From assembly GCF_014839805.1 (NCBI RefSeq), contig NC_051123.1, positions 7,732,727 through 7,796,726 on the forward strand: a stretch of DNA of 64,000 nt. The letters are read 5' to 3'. The DNA comes from Manduca sexta. Lineage: Eukaryota > Arthropoda > Insecta > Lepidoptera > Sphingidae. Positions 24,411-37,106 of the stretch are shown here, one piece after another. The number at the start of each line of letters is the position of its first letter. Position 1 is the first letter of the stretch. A program made the position numbers and the translations under genes. The notes under the pieces are model-generated. The model saw only the letters and a program-made list of their open reading frames with translations. It did no database searches and was not told the DNA's origin.

Positions 24411-27400
24411 CTATTCGCCCGCCAGCTCTTTGAGTCTTTTCTTCTCGCGGCCGCGCGCCGCCGAATATCGACGAGGCCTGGCTGGTCGACGCCAGCGAGT
24501 TCACGGGCTCCTTCACTGTACGTGGCTCTAGGACCAGCTTCGGTCTGCCGACGTGTCTGCAGTAAATTTTAAATTATATAGACCATGTTTATAGAAATTT
24601 AATCTTTATTACACACAAGCTAAAGAAGTCTAGGGCTATCAATTATAAAAGGCAATACCGTCCAAAAACCTTTCGCAATATCAGAGTGAAATAGGGAATC
24701 TGAATTTAATACATGTTCTTACATGTTGAGAAACAAACATCTTCTGATCAATCAACTTTGAAATCGAGCCCAGGATCTTATCCGGCTTTAGAGCATATTT
24801 AATGTGCTGGCAGTGTTTTAATCGGCGACCATTACACAGGAAACCGATATTATGAATTCAGATTTGTCCCTGTGTTTCGTGCGATCATGAAACTTAAATG
24901 AATCAGTTACAAGAGGTGCGTGTACCTGGGCGCGCGGGCGGCATGTCGTCGTAGGTGCCGCGGCGGCGCGCGGCGGGCGCGTTGGAGCCGGAGCGGCCCA
25001 TGCGGCCCCACTCGCCCGCGCCGCGCGGCTCCTCGGACGCGCCGCGCGAGGCTCGCCCGCCGCCGTCGCGCTCGCCCCACCGCTCGCCGCCGCCGCCACC
25101 GCCGCCGCCGCCTCCTCCCCGCTCACGTTCGCGCTCTGCACACAACACAACTCAATCATCTATCCACAACAAGGCAGCAGCGTTGTGGCGTCTGATACTG
25201 CATCTAATATGATCATACACACGGAAGTGTCCGAGCGGTGGCAAGTCCGTGCGTTGCTTTACTGAAAAAACTGGCGCAAAATAAATTTTATTAGGATGCG
25301 TCCACGTAGGACTGCAACTGGAACTTTAGCCATTATCAGCAACCAATGATAAAAATGACGCGATGAACGTTAAATTATTACCTTACAACGTTCCCTGATG
25401 TGTTTTTATTAAGAAAACTAAAGGGGCTTGTCATTGTTTCTATCCCCTATAATTCTATACTTCCCAGGTAAAAGCAAGTTTACTCACATCTGCTGTAACA
25501 AATCCTGTTATCAATTATGTATGGTCGCATTATAGGAGCATTGTATAAAATATAAACACTCCTCTGTGAAATGTTGTTATTCTTTACTGTAATATCAAAT
25601 AAATTTGTACAACACACAGTTTTGTGCAAAACAATATAATATGTAGGTAGGAAGACACCACATATTATAATATTTGCTATTCTTACAAATCACCTTAAAC
25701 AAATATTAATAATTAAAAAGTATATACCCATTATTACCTCCTTCGTGTAACCTTGTTACATTAAAAAAACTGGCATGACATAGGTGATTCATGTTTTGGA
25801 CATTAGTCAACAATGACCTCCAAAATCCCAAAATGAAAATTAGTATCTAGAGTAGAGATTTTAAAAATGTGTAAATGTTAAAAGCAAAACCACAAATATT
25901 TTACAATTTTGTTATGACCAGACAACACTTTTTTTTTTTAAATAATTTATATAAAATTGTCTTAACGTAATGATAAAACCATATGAATAAATGTCCAAAT
26001 CACCAATTATTCGACAAATAGAAAATAGTTTTGTGTTTTAGTGTTTAGATCTTTTAGTAACATTTTAATAATTCCACACAGTCTTTCAAACCATCCCATA
26101 ACAACCCAACAATACTCCAATTAAATCAGATTTACCACCACAAAAATAAAAGTAACGATAATGATTACATCTTGTACAAATGTGTGTATAAGCATGCAGA
26201 AAATAATATTTGTAGTCATTCAATAAACTAGTTTGACAAATTATTGTGCAAACATGTAGTGGACAGAGTTGGGATGTTTTTACCCACTAGGTGTATAGCT
26301 AAGAATGAACCATAATAAAATAATGAAATTAACCATCTGATTCAAATTGTTCATGTATAGTATTTTTAGTAAATATAGCTAAATGTCAAAAGATAATTAT
26401 GAGCTACGTAATATAAATATAAACGCTACCATGTAAAATTTACATAATAATGTCTCCATATCCATCAAATTAGAGTGGCAATATCACTAGATATACAGCA
26501 TAAAATATATCTTAAATTCGGGATGTCCCTGCTTAACTATTTATATAGATCTCTAAAAAAATATTCACCGTCGTTCTTCTATATAATGTAACTAGCTTTT
26601 GCCCGCGGCTCCGCCCGCGTTATAAAGTTTTTCGGGCTAAAGGTTTTCCGTTATAAAAGACACGCTATTTATTTTCCCGGTAGCCTATGTTCTTCCCAGG
26701 GGCTTAAACTTTCTCCATAACAAATTTCATCTTAATACGTTGGGTAGTCTTTGAGTTTAACACGATCAGGCCGACAGATGCAGCGGGGGACTTTGTTTAT
26801 AATTTTTTAAGAGGAACAATCTCGTCATATATAATTGTTGCATAACTTTAACCGTTTACGCAGCGCACGCAACGGAAGCTCTCAAAACTAATAAATTTTC
26901 CCCGTTTTTGCAACATGTTTCATTACTGCTCCGCTCCTATTAGTCATAGCGTGATGATATATAGCCTATAGCACTCCACAAGCAAATGACTATACAACAC
27001 AAAAAGATTTTTTCAGTTTGAACTGGTAGTTCCTGAGATTAGCGCGTTCAAACAAACAAACAAACTTTTCAACTTTATATAATAATATCGATGACCCATA
27101 CCATATACATAAAAAATACCACTTGAACAAAGCTTTATCTGATGAGAAATTTATGCAAAAATAATAATGCCTATTAGGTTTTTTTTATATTTAGATCTTA
27201 AGAAAATACTATAACTGTTAAGTAAATTCCACAAATCATAAAAAATCTTTCCAAATATCTCAACACAATAATAATATAATCAAACTAGTTTGTCGAACGG
27301 TCACACCATTAATGGATTGAAAGCAAATGTAAAGATAAGTATACCAAAAATGGATGCATCGCTTTGACTTCGCAGTTAGCCAAATTGTAAGCTTTGAATA

Positions 27401-30400
27401 TAAAATTTTATTTACGATACTTGTTATCTATCTTGAATAGCAATATATGTTTCAAAATAATGTTTACAACGTTAAGGCGACAAACGAGACGTCATCACAA
27501 GTGGCGTAGTAATTAAAAACAACAAAACTTGGATAAGCACCTTATTATTAATAATTTTATCTAATTTTGAGAGAGTTACGACTGACGAATACAGGCAACA
27601 TCCAGTTAAGGTATACACAACGAGCATTTGACAGTTGAAAGGATAATTGACCTAACAAATTATAAAATTGAAACAATGTTCAGTGAACAGTCCAAATTCA
27701 ATGAAATTTAAAATTACATTCACAAAGAAAACTTCTATAATGCCAAACAGGAATTTAGGGCACTATTTAAAAAAAAAATTTGTGACAAAGTCAACTATTG
27801 TTTCCACTGTCTTAGTGATGCGTTAGTGTAGCGCGATGTTACCGTGCGTGAACCCTCCACCCTGGTGGCGCGGCGCGCGGCGGTCGAGCGCGTCGAAGTG
27901 GTCGTACGTACCGCGCCCGCCGTCTCTCCTGAAGCCGCCACCGCCAGCGCCGCCGCCGCCGCCGCCGCGACCTCCCTCGCGCCCGCCGCCGCCCTCTCGT
28001 CGGCCACGGTCGAATCCCACTCTGCAACGTTTTGACAATGATTTGTAAATATAGTAATAGTATACAACCATAGACCCCATATTAAGGTGTAGTAAGTCTA
28101 CCATAGTTATAATGTTTTATGTTGCTTCCTCAGACGTTAAATATCATTCAAGGTGGTAAAACAATAACTACATATGTACAGTGTTTATTAGTAAATCAAT
28201 TGAATTGTAAAAATAAAAATTTTGATTTCAGAAATTATGTATACAAGAAATTCATGTTAAGAACCAAAAAATCAACTAGTATCCTAAGCAAGCAATATAG
28301 TCACTCTAATTAAGAAATTGGCAACATGCTCTCTGTTGCCGCTCTGTCAACTCCAAAACACACAACAACTCCAAAATTGTGATGCTCTTTTACAAGCTAT
28401 GTCAGTCTCATAGTGTAGCATGTTCAGAGCTGGGAAAAATACATAGTTTACTCTTATTAAAATACATATACAAAAATACTATCTAGCATGTATTTAAAAT
28501 GCCAGATTTAAGCTGCTGCCAATGAATTTATAGATAAAAACCTATTTAGGTAAATAAATTCAACAATTACATAGCATTAGAAATTATAGTGATAAGATAA
28601 TTTGCATACACAATCAAGTACTTAAATATTTCATTTGCACCTTTTATCCCCAAAGGGTTACGCAGAGGTACAACTGGGGCATCCATTTTTCGCCATAAGT
28701 ATTCTGTCCCAATATGTGAAAGGGAGGGAAGTGTGTTGCCACACATAAGCTATAACTTTTAGACACCGGGCTGATACTGAGTAGAAAAACCCAATATCTC
28801 TTTGTCCAACCCGGGAATCGAACCCAAGACCTCAGCACTGTAGTCATACCATAATACAACTAAGCCACTGAGGCAGTTTTTAGTACTTGAATACCTATTG
28901 CAGCAAAAATGTTATAACCAAAATTTTTGAGCTCATTACAAATGAGTCTATTTGTACTAATTTTAAATGAGTAATCAATAATCCTAATAGCTATGTACAG
29001 ATCATCTCAACTAATTTTATTAAAAAATATAGAATACATTAGATACTAATCTTAAATATGAAGAAAATTCTCAACAAAATATGATTCAGAATGTTTATGA
29101 TAAAAAATTTATATGAATATACAACCTGTCATTTCTTTTTTCTTCGGCTACATCAATTTTGATTAAATTTCCATCTACATTAATAGCTCCATTCATTTCA
29201 ATTGCCTTCATCAAGTCTTCCAGACACTCGAACTCCACATAGCAAAATCCTTTGAATTTATCTGTTTCTTTATCCATAACCAAGCGTACATTTTTATTGA
29301 TAAATCCTGGAAAAACCATATAAAATGTGCTTTATAAGATTCTATTAATGTTAAATTGTAATTTGGTAGTGCTTGGTATATCACTATAACTACAAGATGT
29401 TGCTAACCAATTTTAATTACCTAAAAATATTTATTATCTATTGTTAATATAATGTAAATAAAAAATTATCTTTGTGGTAAAAATGTATTGGCTGCTGCTG
29501 TTCTAAACGCTAATATTCATTTTTTATTATTATTAAATTAGTATCTACATCAAATTATTGTTAATATTTCTGAAAACCAATCGCATTCATTATTACCAAA
29601 ATTTGCATACTGTATCTTAAAAATTACTTCACAGTTTATTTGTTTTTATTATAATTTACTTTTAGCTGTTTATATAATTAAAATGATATCATCATCTGTT
29701 TTTGTATCTAAAATATTTAACACTTCCTAAAGTTGTCTAAACAATGGTAAAGTATGAACTAATAAACCTTGTGAGTTTCACAGTGATGTAATGTTATAAT
29801 AACGTGATCTAGAATGACATAATATGTAGCATACAGCGCCATACAAGCTACACATTTCGACCAAGATAAATTATCGCGTGAAATTACTAAGTAAAGTACA
29901 TAAACAAAAAAGGTGACAAGTAAGGGAAATGTACTCACAGGGAAAATTCTGTTTATATCGCCTTGAATGAGTCCGGAAGGTAAGTTACCGACGTAAGCCT
30001 TGTAAGGAGGTTCAGAGGGGAGAGGACGGCCCCCAGCAGTCCGTCTACCGCCACCGAAATCTCTGCAATCACCCATACAATTGTATGCTTTTCATAACCT
30101 ATAAAACTATACGAATGCACTAACTATTGAGAACAACACTCATATGTGTAGTAAAATGTTCAACTGTAATGAAGAAATGGAAGCAAATTCAATAGCGTGC
30201 GTAAAAATTCCATTTTCATTCAATGTTATCGCAATGCAAAAACATGAAAGTTCATTCGCAAATAATAAGTAAATTTAGAACTAAAAATAATATTTAGCCA
30301 CAAAAATGTTCGATACGCTGGAAAAAATGTAATTTACTATGATAAAACTGTGTTTTAAAATAAATACCTGGAATTAACATCGTCAAATCCACTGCGACCT

Positions 30401-30405
30401 GCCAT
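24411..30405 (-). CDS. eIF4H: Translation initiation factor eIF4H, with apparent frameshifts
   Basis: RNA-binding cofactor that stimulates the eIF4A helicase in cytoplasmic translation initiation. Six exons on the minus strand: 30405-30368, 30062-29939, 29306-29126, 28021-27843, 25135-24926, 24556-24411, for about 292 residues. One RRM spans exons 2-3, with RNP2-like AYVGNL and RNP1-like KGFCYVEF. Exons 4-5 encode a Gly/Arg-rich region with (RE)n and poly-Gly. Exon 6 has the conserved C-terminal [11 protein letters not shown] and [11 protein letters not shown]. Exon 3 is one base short of its expected phase: a run of five A (plus strand T5, 29291-29295) should be six. Exon 6 needs one more G at plus 24548-24549 to join, and one base fewer near plus 24435 to end as LKELAGE. 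The first shift is firm, the other two probable. Confidence 0.85.
26590..27092 (+). repeat. Full copy of the CAAA-tailed interspersed repeat
   Basis: About 500 bp from 'actagcttttgcccgcggct' to 'caaacaaacaaac' and 'aactttatataataatat'. It is closely similar along its length to 21228-21760. It lies in eIF4H intron 4, antisense to the gene. The similarity of the two copies suggests fairly recent spread. Confidence 0.7.
28636..28876 (-). repeat. tRNA-derived SINE, reverse orientation
   Basis: Read on the minus strand it starts 'ctgcctcagtggcttagttg' (A-box head), then 'gggttcgattcccgggttgg' (B box), 'tttttctactcagtatcagc', and ends 'ccctttggggataaaaggtg'. It is the most complete SINE copy here, in intron 3 of eIF4H and in the same orientation as the gene. 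Confidence 0.75.
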
Positions 30406-31361
30406 GTTTAGAAACATGGAACACTGAATGCGCGCGCATCAGTTTCTAGAAGCGGCCATAAATAAAAAATATAATTTAAATCAACAATAAAAAATCGATT
30501 CTTGTAATATATTCACAATATTAAGACGGTATTATAAATTTCACACGTAATTATTATTTAAAGTATATCTTTGAAATACAATTTTATATGTTCGGGTCAA
30601 GCATCGATATTTTATTGGCGCATCCCCGAGTATATATCAAAGAAAAAATAGGAGGTTATTTTTTTCTATATGTATATAAAATTCGAGTAGACTAATTCTA
30701 ATAATTCGATTAGTAGACTTTTAATTATACTGTAGCTAATAGCCGAGAAAAAACTTGAGCACGCTACCGTGCGAGAGATGATTTTTTTGTACGTACGTAA
30801 TATAGCTACGATAACGCTATTATAGTCTGATAGTCTGCTACAAAACAGGCCTATCTATAAAGGCTTATCTATAAAGTATGGTCGGACCCAACCCACCTAA
30901 TAAGTAATGGACGTGATTCATTATGTCTTTGGCATCTATCCAATTGGCAGCACGGTCTTTGTTCTTAGGCGATTCTTTGCGGAAATAATAAAAAAGTCTA
31001 TGTCTGTGTTTCTTTTTAATATATTTATTACGACTCTGGAGGCTAGTTCATTGAGTCTGTGTTCCACCACCAATAATTAATTTTATACACCCAATTCAGT
31101 GAATTTATCACTGAAACTAGTGGTTTAAACTCCCCTGCGAGCCAAGAAATCTTGGGGTTAGTAACTGGATTTACAACAGTTAGTATGAGGAAAGTGTAAA
31201 ACTTTTAAAACATTGCACACATTTCGATAATTCGCCGAAAAAAGCTCGTCACGTAACTAGTTATAAATAGTTTAGCGAGTGGACTCACAGCTCACTTCCT
31301 GCAGTTCGGCAAAAAAGAGATGCCAACATTGGTCAAATGTCATTTTACTACTGTCAGATAT
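30406..31361. promoter_or_regulatory. Upstream region of eIF4H (-) and, before LINE insertion, of MYBBP1A (+)
   Basis: Together with 37045-37106 this was an approximately 1-kb head-to-head gap before the LINE landed. No exon was seen. A related inverted-repeat-element head lies at about 30745-30790. No promoter motif could be named with confidence. Confidence 0.45.
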
Positions 31362-31373
31362 AACGTGGGGTAA
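31362..31373. repeat. Left target-site duplication of the LINE
   Basis: AACGTGGGGTAA. It matches AACGTGGGTAA at 37034-37044 directly after the LINE tail, apart from one G in a homopolymer. Confidence 0.7.
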
Positions 31374-31528
31374 GTTTGATCAAGTCGAGGTTAGAGGGCA
31401 CACGTGTCTCCGGTTTATTTCTCGACTCCTGATTTTGAAGGTTTTCATTTATTTAAGTATTTAGTTAGTGTAAATAAAATTTATATTAAGTATTAGTATT
31501 GGTAAGTAAATACATATTTTTATAAAAA

Positions 31529-31565
31529 AAAAAAATATATATATATATTATTATTATTATTATAT
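31529..31565. repeat. Compound A/TA/TTA simple repeat
   Basis: An A run, then TA units, then TTA units, in the 5' untranslated region of the LINE just before its ORF1. Confidence 0.75.
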
Positions 31566-31580
31566 TAACGAATTTTCGCC

Positions 31581-32974
31581 ATGAATGATCCACCAGACCC
31601 TCCGGATCCTCTTCCCCCGGATCCTCTCCCTTCCACTCCATCTGTCTCGACAAATGCATCCTTAGGTGATAAGCGTAAACGCCCAAGCTCCAGTCAGCCT
31701 CTTTCCATTCCTTCTAAAAAAACCGTAGAAGTGTACACCTCAATCCAACACACTTACATTAATCCAGATTTTAATAATAAAAAAGTAGAGTACACTGACA
31801 AAGACATTGGTCCTTTCCTAGTTCACGTCTCAAGACTCGAACCTGACACTGCATCTGGATTTACCATAAAAGCAATGAAATTTGCCCAACTCTTGTTTAG
31901 AAATAATATAGGTGGCATAAGTAAAGGAGGCATAAAAGCATTGGGGCGTAACCGAGTAGCAGTTGAGTTTGTAAGTGCGGAAAAAGCCAATTCATTTATT
32001 TCTAGCCAGATACTAGGACCTCAAAAATTGTCAGCAGTAATACCGTCTTACCACGTCACCCGTATGGGAACGGTACGTAATGTACCCATAGATTGGACAA
32101 TGGAGGAACTGGTTTCTGGTATTGAAATGTCACAAAATAGCGTAAGAGTTATCAAAGCGAGAAGATTGAATCGTAAAACTTTTACTGAAGGTGCCCCTGT
32201 TTGGGTTCCTACTCAAACAGTGGTACTGACTTTTCAGGACAGCAGCTACCAGAAAAGATTTTTTGTTTTTCTATGGCAATTCCTGTACAGATTTATAATC
32301 TCCCAACAATTCAATGTAATAATTGTTGTCGTTTTGGACATGTAAAGCAACAATGCCGATCAAAAGCTAGGTGCTATAAATGTGCACAACCCCATTCCGG
32401 TGAGGATTGCTCAGTCTCAGAAGTGAGCTCTACTTGTCTCTTCTGTTCTGCTTCTCATTTCGCCACCAACAAAATATGCCCCGAACATTCCCGGCAAAAG
32501 TCGATTAAGATTATTATGTCTCAGGATAATATATCTTATACTGAAGCATCACTACGCTTTCCTGCTGTCCGAAGATCTTATTCAGACGTCGCCCAAATTA
32601 TTCCTTCTCAGTCTAGCCAATCTTATGCTCCAGTGGAAAACATCCATACCAGCCCTCGCTCCACATCTCATAAAAAGACTGTTCTAATAAACCGTTCTCC
32701 TTTTACTACCGTAAGTAACTCTTATGATAAAGAATCCCATGCTAATATTACGCGCACACCCTCATCCTGTCTGCCTAACGGCTGTGCTATAACAGAATCA
32801 ACAGAATCTGTCCCTCAGGATAACTTAATTCCCCTATTAGTGTCCACTTTAATTAATATCATTTCTAAATTTGACGATGCATTACCGTACACTGTTATTG
32901 ATAAGCTTAACCAATTGCTCATTTCTATAAATCGTAAAATTCCATCCCCTCAACATCCTTCAATGGAATTGTAA
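31581..32974 (+). CDS. LINE ORF1 (Gag-like nucleic-acid-binding protein)
   Basis: It starts at ATG 31581 with a Pro/Asp-rich N-terminus. The first frame runs to 32345; the second is open from before 32201 to 32974. The change of frame is at 32237-32238, where GG should be GGG so that the VVLTFQ strand passes into GQQLPEKIFCF. Cys/His knuckles follow in the second part: CNNCCRFGHVKQQC, then CYKCAQPHSGEDC and a third CLFC..H..C. Such proteins coat the retrotransposon RNA and chaperone its reverse transcription. The C-terminal part is Ser/Thr-rich without a recognised domain. Confidence 0.8.
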
Positions 32975-35900
32975 ATCAATACGCTCGAAAAAACATGAAC
33001 TGATTCATTTAATAAACAAATATCAACCATTTCTCTTGGCTGTCTCGGAGACTTGGTTGAGCCCGGGCTCGACCTTTCGAATATCGGGTTTTTCATGCCT
33101 CCGTGACGACCGAGACGATGGATATGGAGGAGCGGCGCTCCTCATACGGAGAGATATTATTTTCTCCCGTATAACCATTCCATCTCACTCCTCTACATTT
33201 AATATTATTGCCTTAAAAACAATGAATAAAACTTTTGTATCAATATATATCCCTCATCCCAGTATACATATAATCACAGAGCTTAACTCCCTATTATCTT
33301 TCTTTTCTGGACCGTTAATTATTCTTGGTGATTTCAATATTCACCATACTATGTGGGGTTCTTTTAATTGTGACTCTCTTTCCCCTCATCTTATAGAAAC
33401 TTTTGATTCCTTAAACCTGTGTGTATTAAATGACGGGTCTCCTACGCGTAGAGTATCTCCTCTCCAAAATCCTAGTGCTGTAGATTTAAGCCTTTGCTCC
33501 CTCAATTAGCTTCTCATTTGATTTGAAGATTTTACCGTCTACCTACGGTAGTGATCATTTTCCTATTCTTATTACTATCCCTCAAGAATCTATTCCCCCT
33601 AAACCGGTAACTCCTCTTTTAAAATATAGAACTAGTCAAGCAGACTGGGAAAAATTTCAAAGTGAGATAGATATGAAGCTAAATTTATTACCGCTGATAT
33701 CTGATTCTTCTTTCCTTTCATGTTACGATCAATTTGTAGTGGCAATTAAATCTGCAGCTGATGTGACAATTCCATTGAAAAATTCTTCTACAAATAAACT
33801 ACCTTCTCCCCACTGGTGGGATTCAGACTGTACCGAAAGTGTTCGCACTCGTAAAGAAGCAGAAAGACGTTTTTCCCTTGATCTGAGCTATGATAATTAT
33901 CTGGATTTCCAGAAATCTTCGGCATATACAAAAAGGTTGCTGCGGAAAAAGAAGAAAAATGGCTGGATAAGGTTTTGTGAAAGCCTTTCCCCTCGCACAC
34001 CTTCCTCCGTGGTTTGGAAAAAGATTAAATCCTTTAGGCTCTCTTTTGAAAATCCTAATATTGTTAGCCATGACCCTTCTTCGTGGTTAAATGAGTTTAT
34101 GGATAGGCTAGCCCCTCCTTATGTCCCGTCTGAGGAATCAGTCACGTTGTCCGAGCATCTGAATGATCCCTCTGACGGAATGAACGCTAGTTTTTCTTTT
34201 TCCGAACTAGAATGTGTTCTCAGTAATCTGCGCGATTCATCTCCGGGCTTGGATGGTATACCATATTCTTTTATAATAAACTCTTCTAATAATTCAAAAT
34301 TATATTTTTTGAGTATTATCAATAAAATTTTTGAATCGGGCCGTATTCCTGATGCCTGGAAGACTCAAGTTATAATCCCTATTTTAAAACCGGGAAAAGA
34401 CCCTTCCGATTCATCTGCTTATCGCCCCATTGCCCTCTCGTCTTGTTTAGCAAAAATAGCAGAACATTTAGTTAAAAATCGCCTTGAATGGATAGTAGAG
34501 CAGAGAAATATTATTTCAAAATCTCAGTTTGGTTTCCGGAAGTCTATGGGTACCATGGATAGCCTCAGTATATTCACTACTGACATACGGTTATCGTTAT
34601 CGAAGGGTGAACATCTAGTAGGTGTATTTCTGGATATTGCCTCCGCATACGATAATGTTCAACTTCCAATACTCAGGCAAAAGTTGCACAATCTGAGTAT
34701 TCCTGTGAGGTTAACTAATTTCATATGCAATCTTTTTATGGATCGTTTCATAGCTGTCCGATATCAAGGAAATTTTCAACCTTTTAGAAAAATTTGGAAG
34801 GGTTTACCCCAGGGTTCGGTATTAAGCCCAATACTATATAATTTATACACATACGACCTGAGCGAATCGGTTAATAGCTTCTGTAATATATTGCAATATG
34901 CAGACGATGTAGCTTTATATACATCAAGCTGTTCCTTCTCTGAAATCACATTCCGTCTCAATTCAGCTATTACATACCTAAACGATTGGCTTACTAATCA
35001 CGGATTGACTTTATCGATTCCTAAATGTTCGGTTGTTGTTTTTACTAGAAAACGGATTATTCCTAATATTCAAATTTCATTAAATGGTCTTATAATTCCT
35101 ATTCAAAATTCAGTTAAATTTTTAGGTGTCATTTTAGATTCCAAATTATCTGGGGTCCATCATCTCAACTATATCTCTGAAAAATGCGAAAGGAATGTTA
35201 ATGTTCTGCGCTCTTTATCGGGTGTCTGGTGGGGCTCACATCCATATTCTCAAAAGTTATTATATAATGCGATTATTCGAAGCCATTTTGACTACGGTGC
35301 TTTTTTGCTTGAGCCCTGTAACAAAATGGCTATTAGAAAACTTGACAAAATCCAATCAAAGTGTTTGAGAATAATTACTGGAGCAATGCGTTCCTCTCCT
35401 ATTAATGCTCTTCAGGTTGAATGCTTAGATCCTCCTCTATTCCTTCGTAGACAATTTTTAGCTGATAGATTTTTTTATAATATAGTTCAGTATTCCAATC
35501 ATGACCTAATCCCGAAGCTGCATAATTTATCCCTAATTGTACCCCATTGTGATTATTGGGCACATAAGGACTTGCCATGTTTGTTGAAATCCTATGTTAA
35601 TTTTAGTAGGCTAGATCGACCGTTAGTTAAATTTCCCCATAATCCCATATTTAGTGTTCCATTTGAAGCTCTTATTCTTAAACCCAAGGTTATATTAAAT
35701 TTAGGTATAACTAAAAATTTACCTGCAGCAGATAGGGTGTTTAATAACATTTTAAAGACCGACTGGCAAGATTGGCTCCATATTTACACAGACGCCTCTA
35801 AAATGGAGGGTTCAGTAAACGTTGGTGCTGCTGTGTGGATTCCCAGGTATCGGATCACCCTTAGCTTCAGTTGTCCCTCTACCTGGACCATATTTTCGGG

Positions 35901-36641
35901 TGAAGCTATTGCTCTGCTTGAAGCCATCAAATTCGTTGGATCACATAAGGTCCCGAAAACAATAATATTCTCAGACTCTTATAGCTGCCTCCAAGACCTT
36001 CTTAAAATTCCTTTTCGCACTAGAGATAACTTTCTTATCACTCTAAAAATTAGAGAGCAGTTGTTGAAAAGCCTTACACTTGGTTTAGATATTAGGCTTG
36101 CATGGATTCCCTCCCACTGCGGCATAGCAGGAAACGAGGTAGTTGATTTACAGGCCAGGGATGCTATCAATCTTGGCCTTGGTACGTATAATGAAAGTTT
36201 CGCTCGTGACCTTCGAATTGAGACTAAATCTCATCTGAAAGAAAAATGGACAGAATTTTGGAAAAGTTCTTCCTCTCTTATTGGTCATAGATATTTTAAC
36301 ATTCAGCAGACTATCCCTGCTAAACCATGGTTTTTAAATATCGTGAGTTTCCCAAACATGCTACCTCAACTGTTATTCGCTTGCGTCTGGGTCACATAAG
36401 TTCTCCTGTATTTTTAAATAAAATCAGAGTCAGGGATCACTCATTATGTGAGTGTGGTCTGGAAGAAGGAACTGTGGATCATATATTTTTTAAATGTCCT
36501 AACCTTTCTTATTCTTTGTATGATTGTCTTCCTTCAAATATCTCGAAACCTGTCAACATGTCCTTTTTATTAAGTTTAGTTGATTCTCCCTTTATATATG
36601 AACTTATTAAATATATTTTAATTAATAATATTAAATTATAA
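32931..36641 (+). CDS. LINE ORF2 (endonuclease, reverse transcriptase, RNase H)
   Basis: The reading frame opens at 32931, overlapping the end of ORF1; no in-frame ATG was seen at its beginning. Domains in order: AP-type endonuclease with LAVSETWL and LGDFNIHH (to about 33500), reverse transcriptase with VFLDIASAYDNV and the catalytic YADD (about 34900), and RNase H with YTDAS, GEAIALLEA, FSDS and WIPSHCGIAGNE (about 35780-36150). The tail has CECGLEEGTVDHIFFKC, a Cys-His motif usual in this group. There are two frame changes: an extra C in CCC at 33499-33501, and one T missing in the T5 run at 36331-36335. All catalytic motifs are present. Confidence 0.85.
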
Positions 36642-37033
36642 CCTTATTAGAAAATAACCTTACATAATAAATAATAACATGTAACGTGATTATGGAGGGT
36701 AGAGGTAAACGTGACATGCGTAGCTGTCATGTTAGTACTTATATATTATATATTTTTCTTTTTATGTATTTTCTCACGGTTGATATAATTAACATTATTA
36801 TTTTAGTTTTACTAAGAACTTTCAATTTAGTAATTATTCCTATTCAAGGTTTTTCTTTTGCTTTTTTATTTCATTCGTATATGTTATCTTTGTTTTCATA
36901 TTCACCCGGCCTAAGACCTTTTTTGACATATAGCACGTGTGTCTTCTACCAATGACAATGCTTTTCAAACTTGACATTGGCATAATTATCGTATAAACGA
37001 TACAGCCAAATAAAATAAATTGGATTGGATTGG

Positions 37034-37044
37034 AACGTGGGTAA
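37034..37044. repeat. Right target-site duplication of the LINE
   Basis: AACGTGGGTAA, directly after the TTGGA-repeat tail; pairs with 31362-31373. Confidence 0.7.
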
Positions 37045-37106
37045 ACTGTCAAAGCTGAAATTGCAATTGTGGATTCCATGTGGATTTTCATGTATTATTA
37101 ATTAAA

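Larger units (their letters stand above)
31374..37033 (+). mobile_element. Near full-length non-LTR retrotransposon (LINE) with RNase H, I-type
   Basis: A 5.66-kb element bounded by target-site duplications and ending in a TTGGATTGGATTGG tail. It has a 5' untranslated region (31374-31580), ORF1 with zinc knuckles, and ORF2 with an AP-type endonuclease, reverse transcriptase and RNase H. RNase H plus zinc-knuckle ORF1 places it in the I superfamily and not Jockey. Each ORF is interrupted only by one- to two-base shifts in homopolymers, while a 958-codon stretch is fully open, so the copy is young. Poly-A/TA/TTA simple repeats at 31529-31565 lie just before ORF1. It is inserted 73 bases upstream of the MYBBP1A start codon, in the same orientation. 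Confidence 0.85.

Noticed and set aside
24903..25212. Several long GC-rich open frames on both strands
   Set aside because: They are shadow frames of the Gly/Arg-rich exon 5 of eIF4H; only the minus-strand frame with RG/RE repeats fits the exon borders.
27795..28067. Ala/Arg-rich open frames on both strands
   Set aside because: Shadows of eIF4H exon 4, whose correct frame reads [10 protein letters not shown] and poly-Gly.
29759..30076. Open frame running from the eIF4H exon 2 into the intron
   Set aside because: The part after GDINRIFP is intron; a strong donor (gtgagt) follows directly and the next exon continues the RRM.
36686..36955. Hydrophobic open frame after the LINE ORF2
   Set aside because: It lies in the 3' untranslated part of the LINE and has no family pattern.
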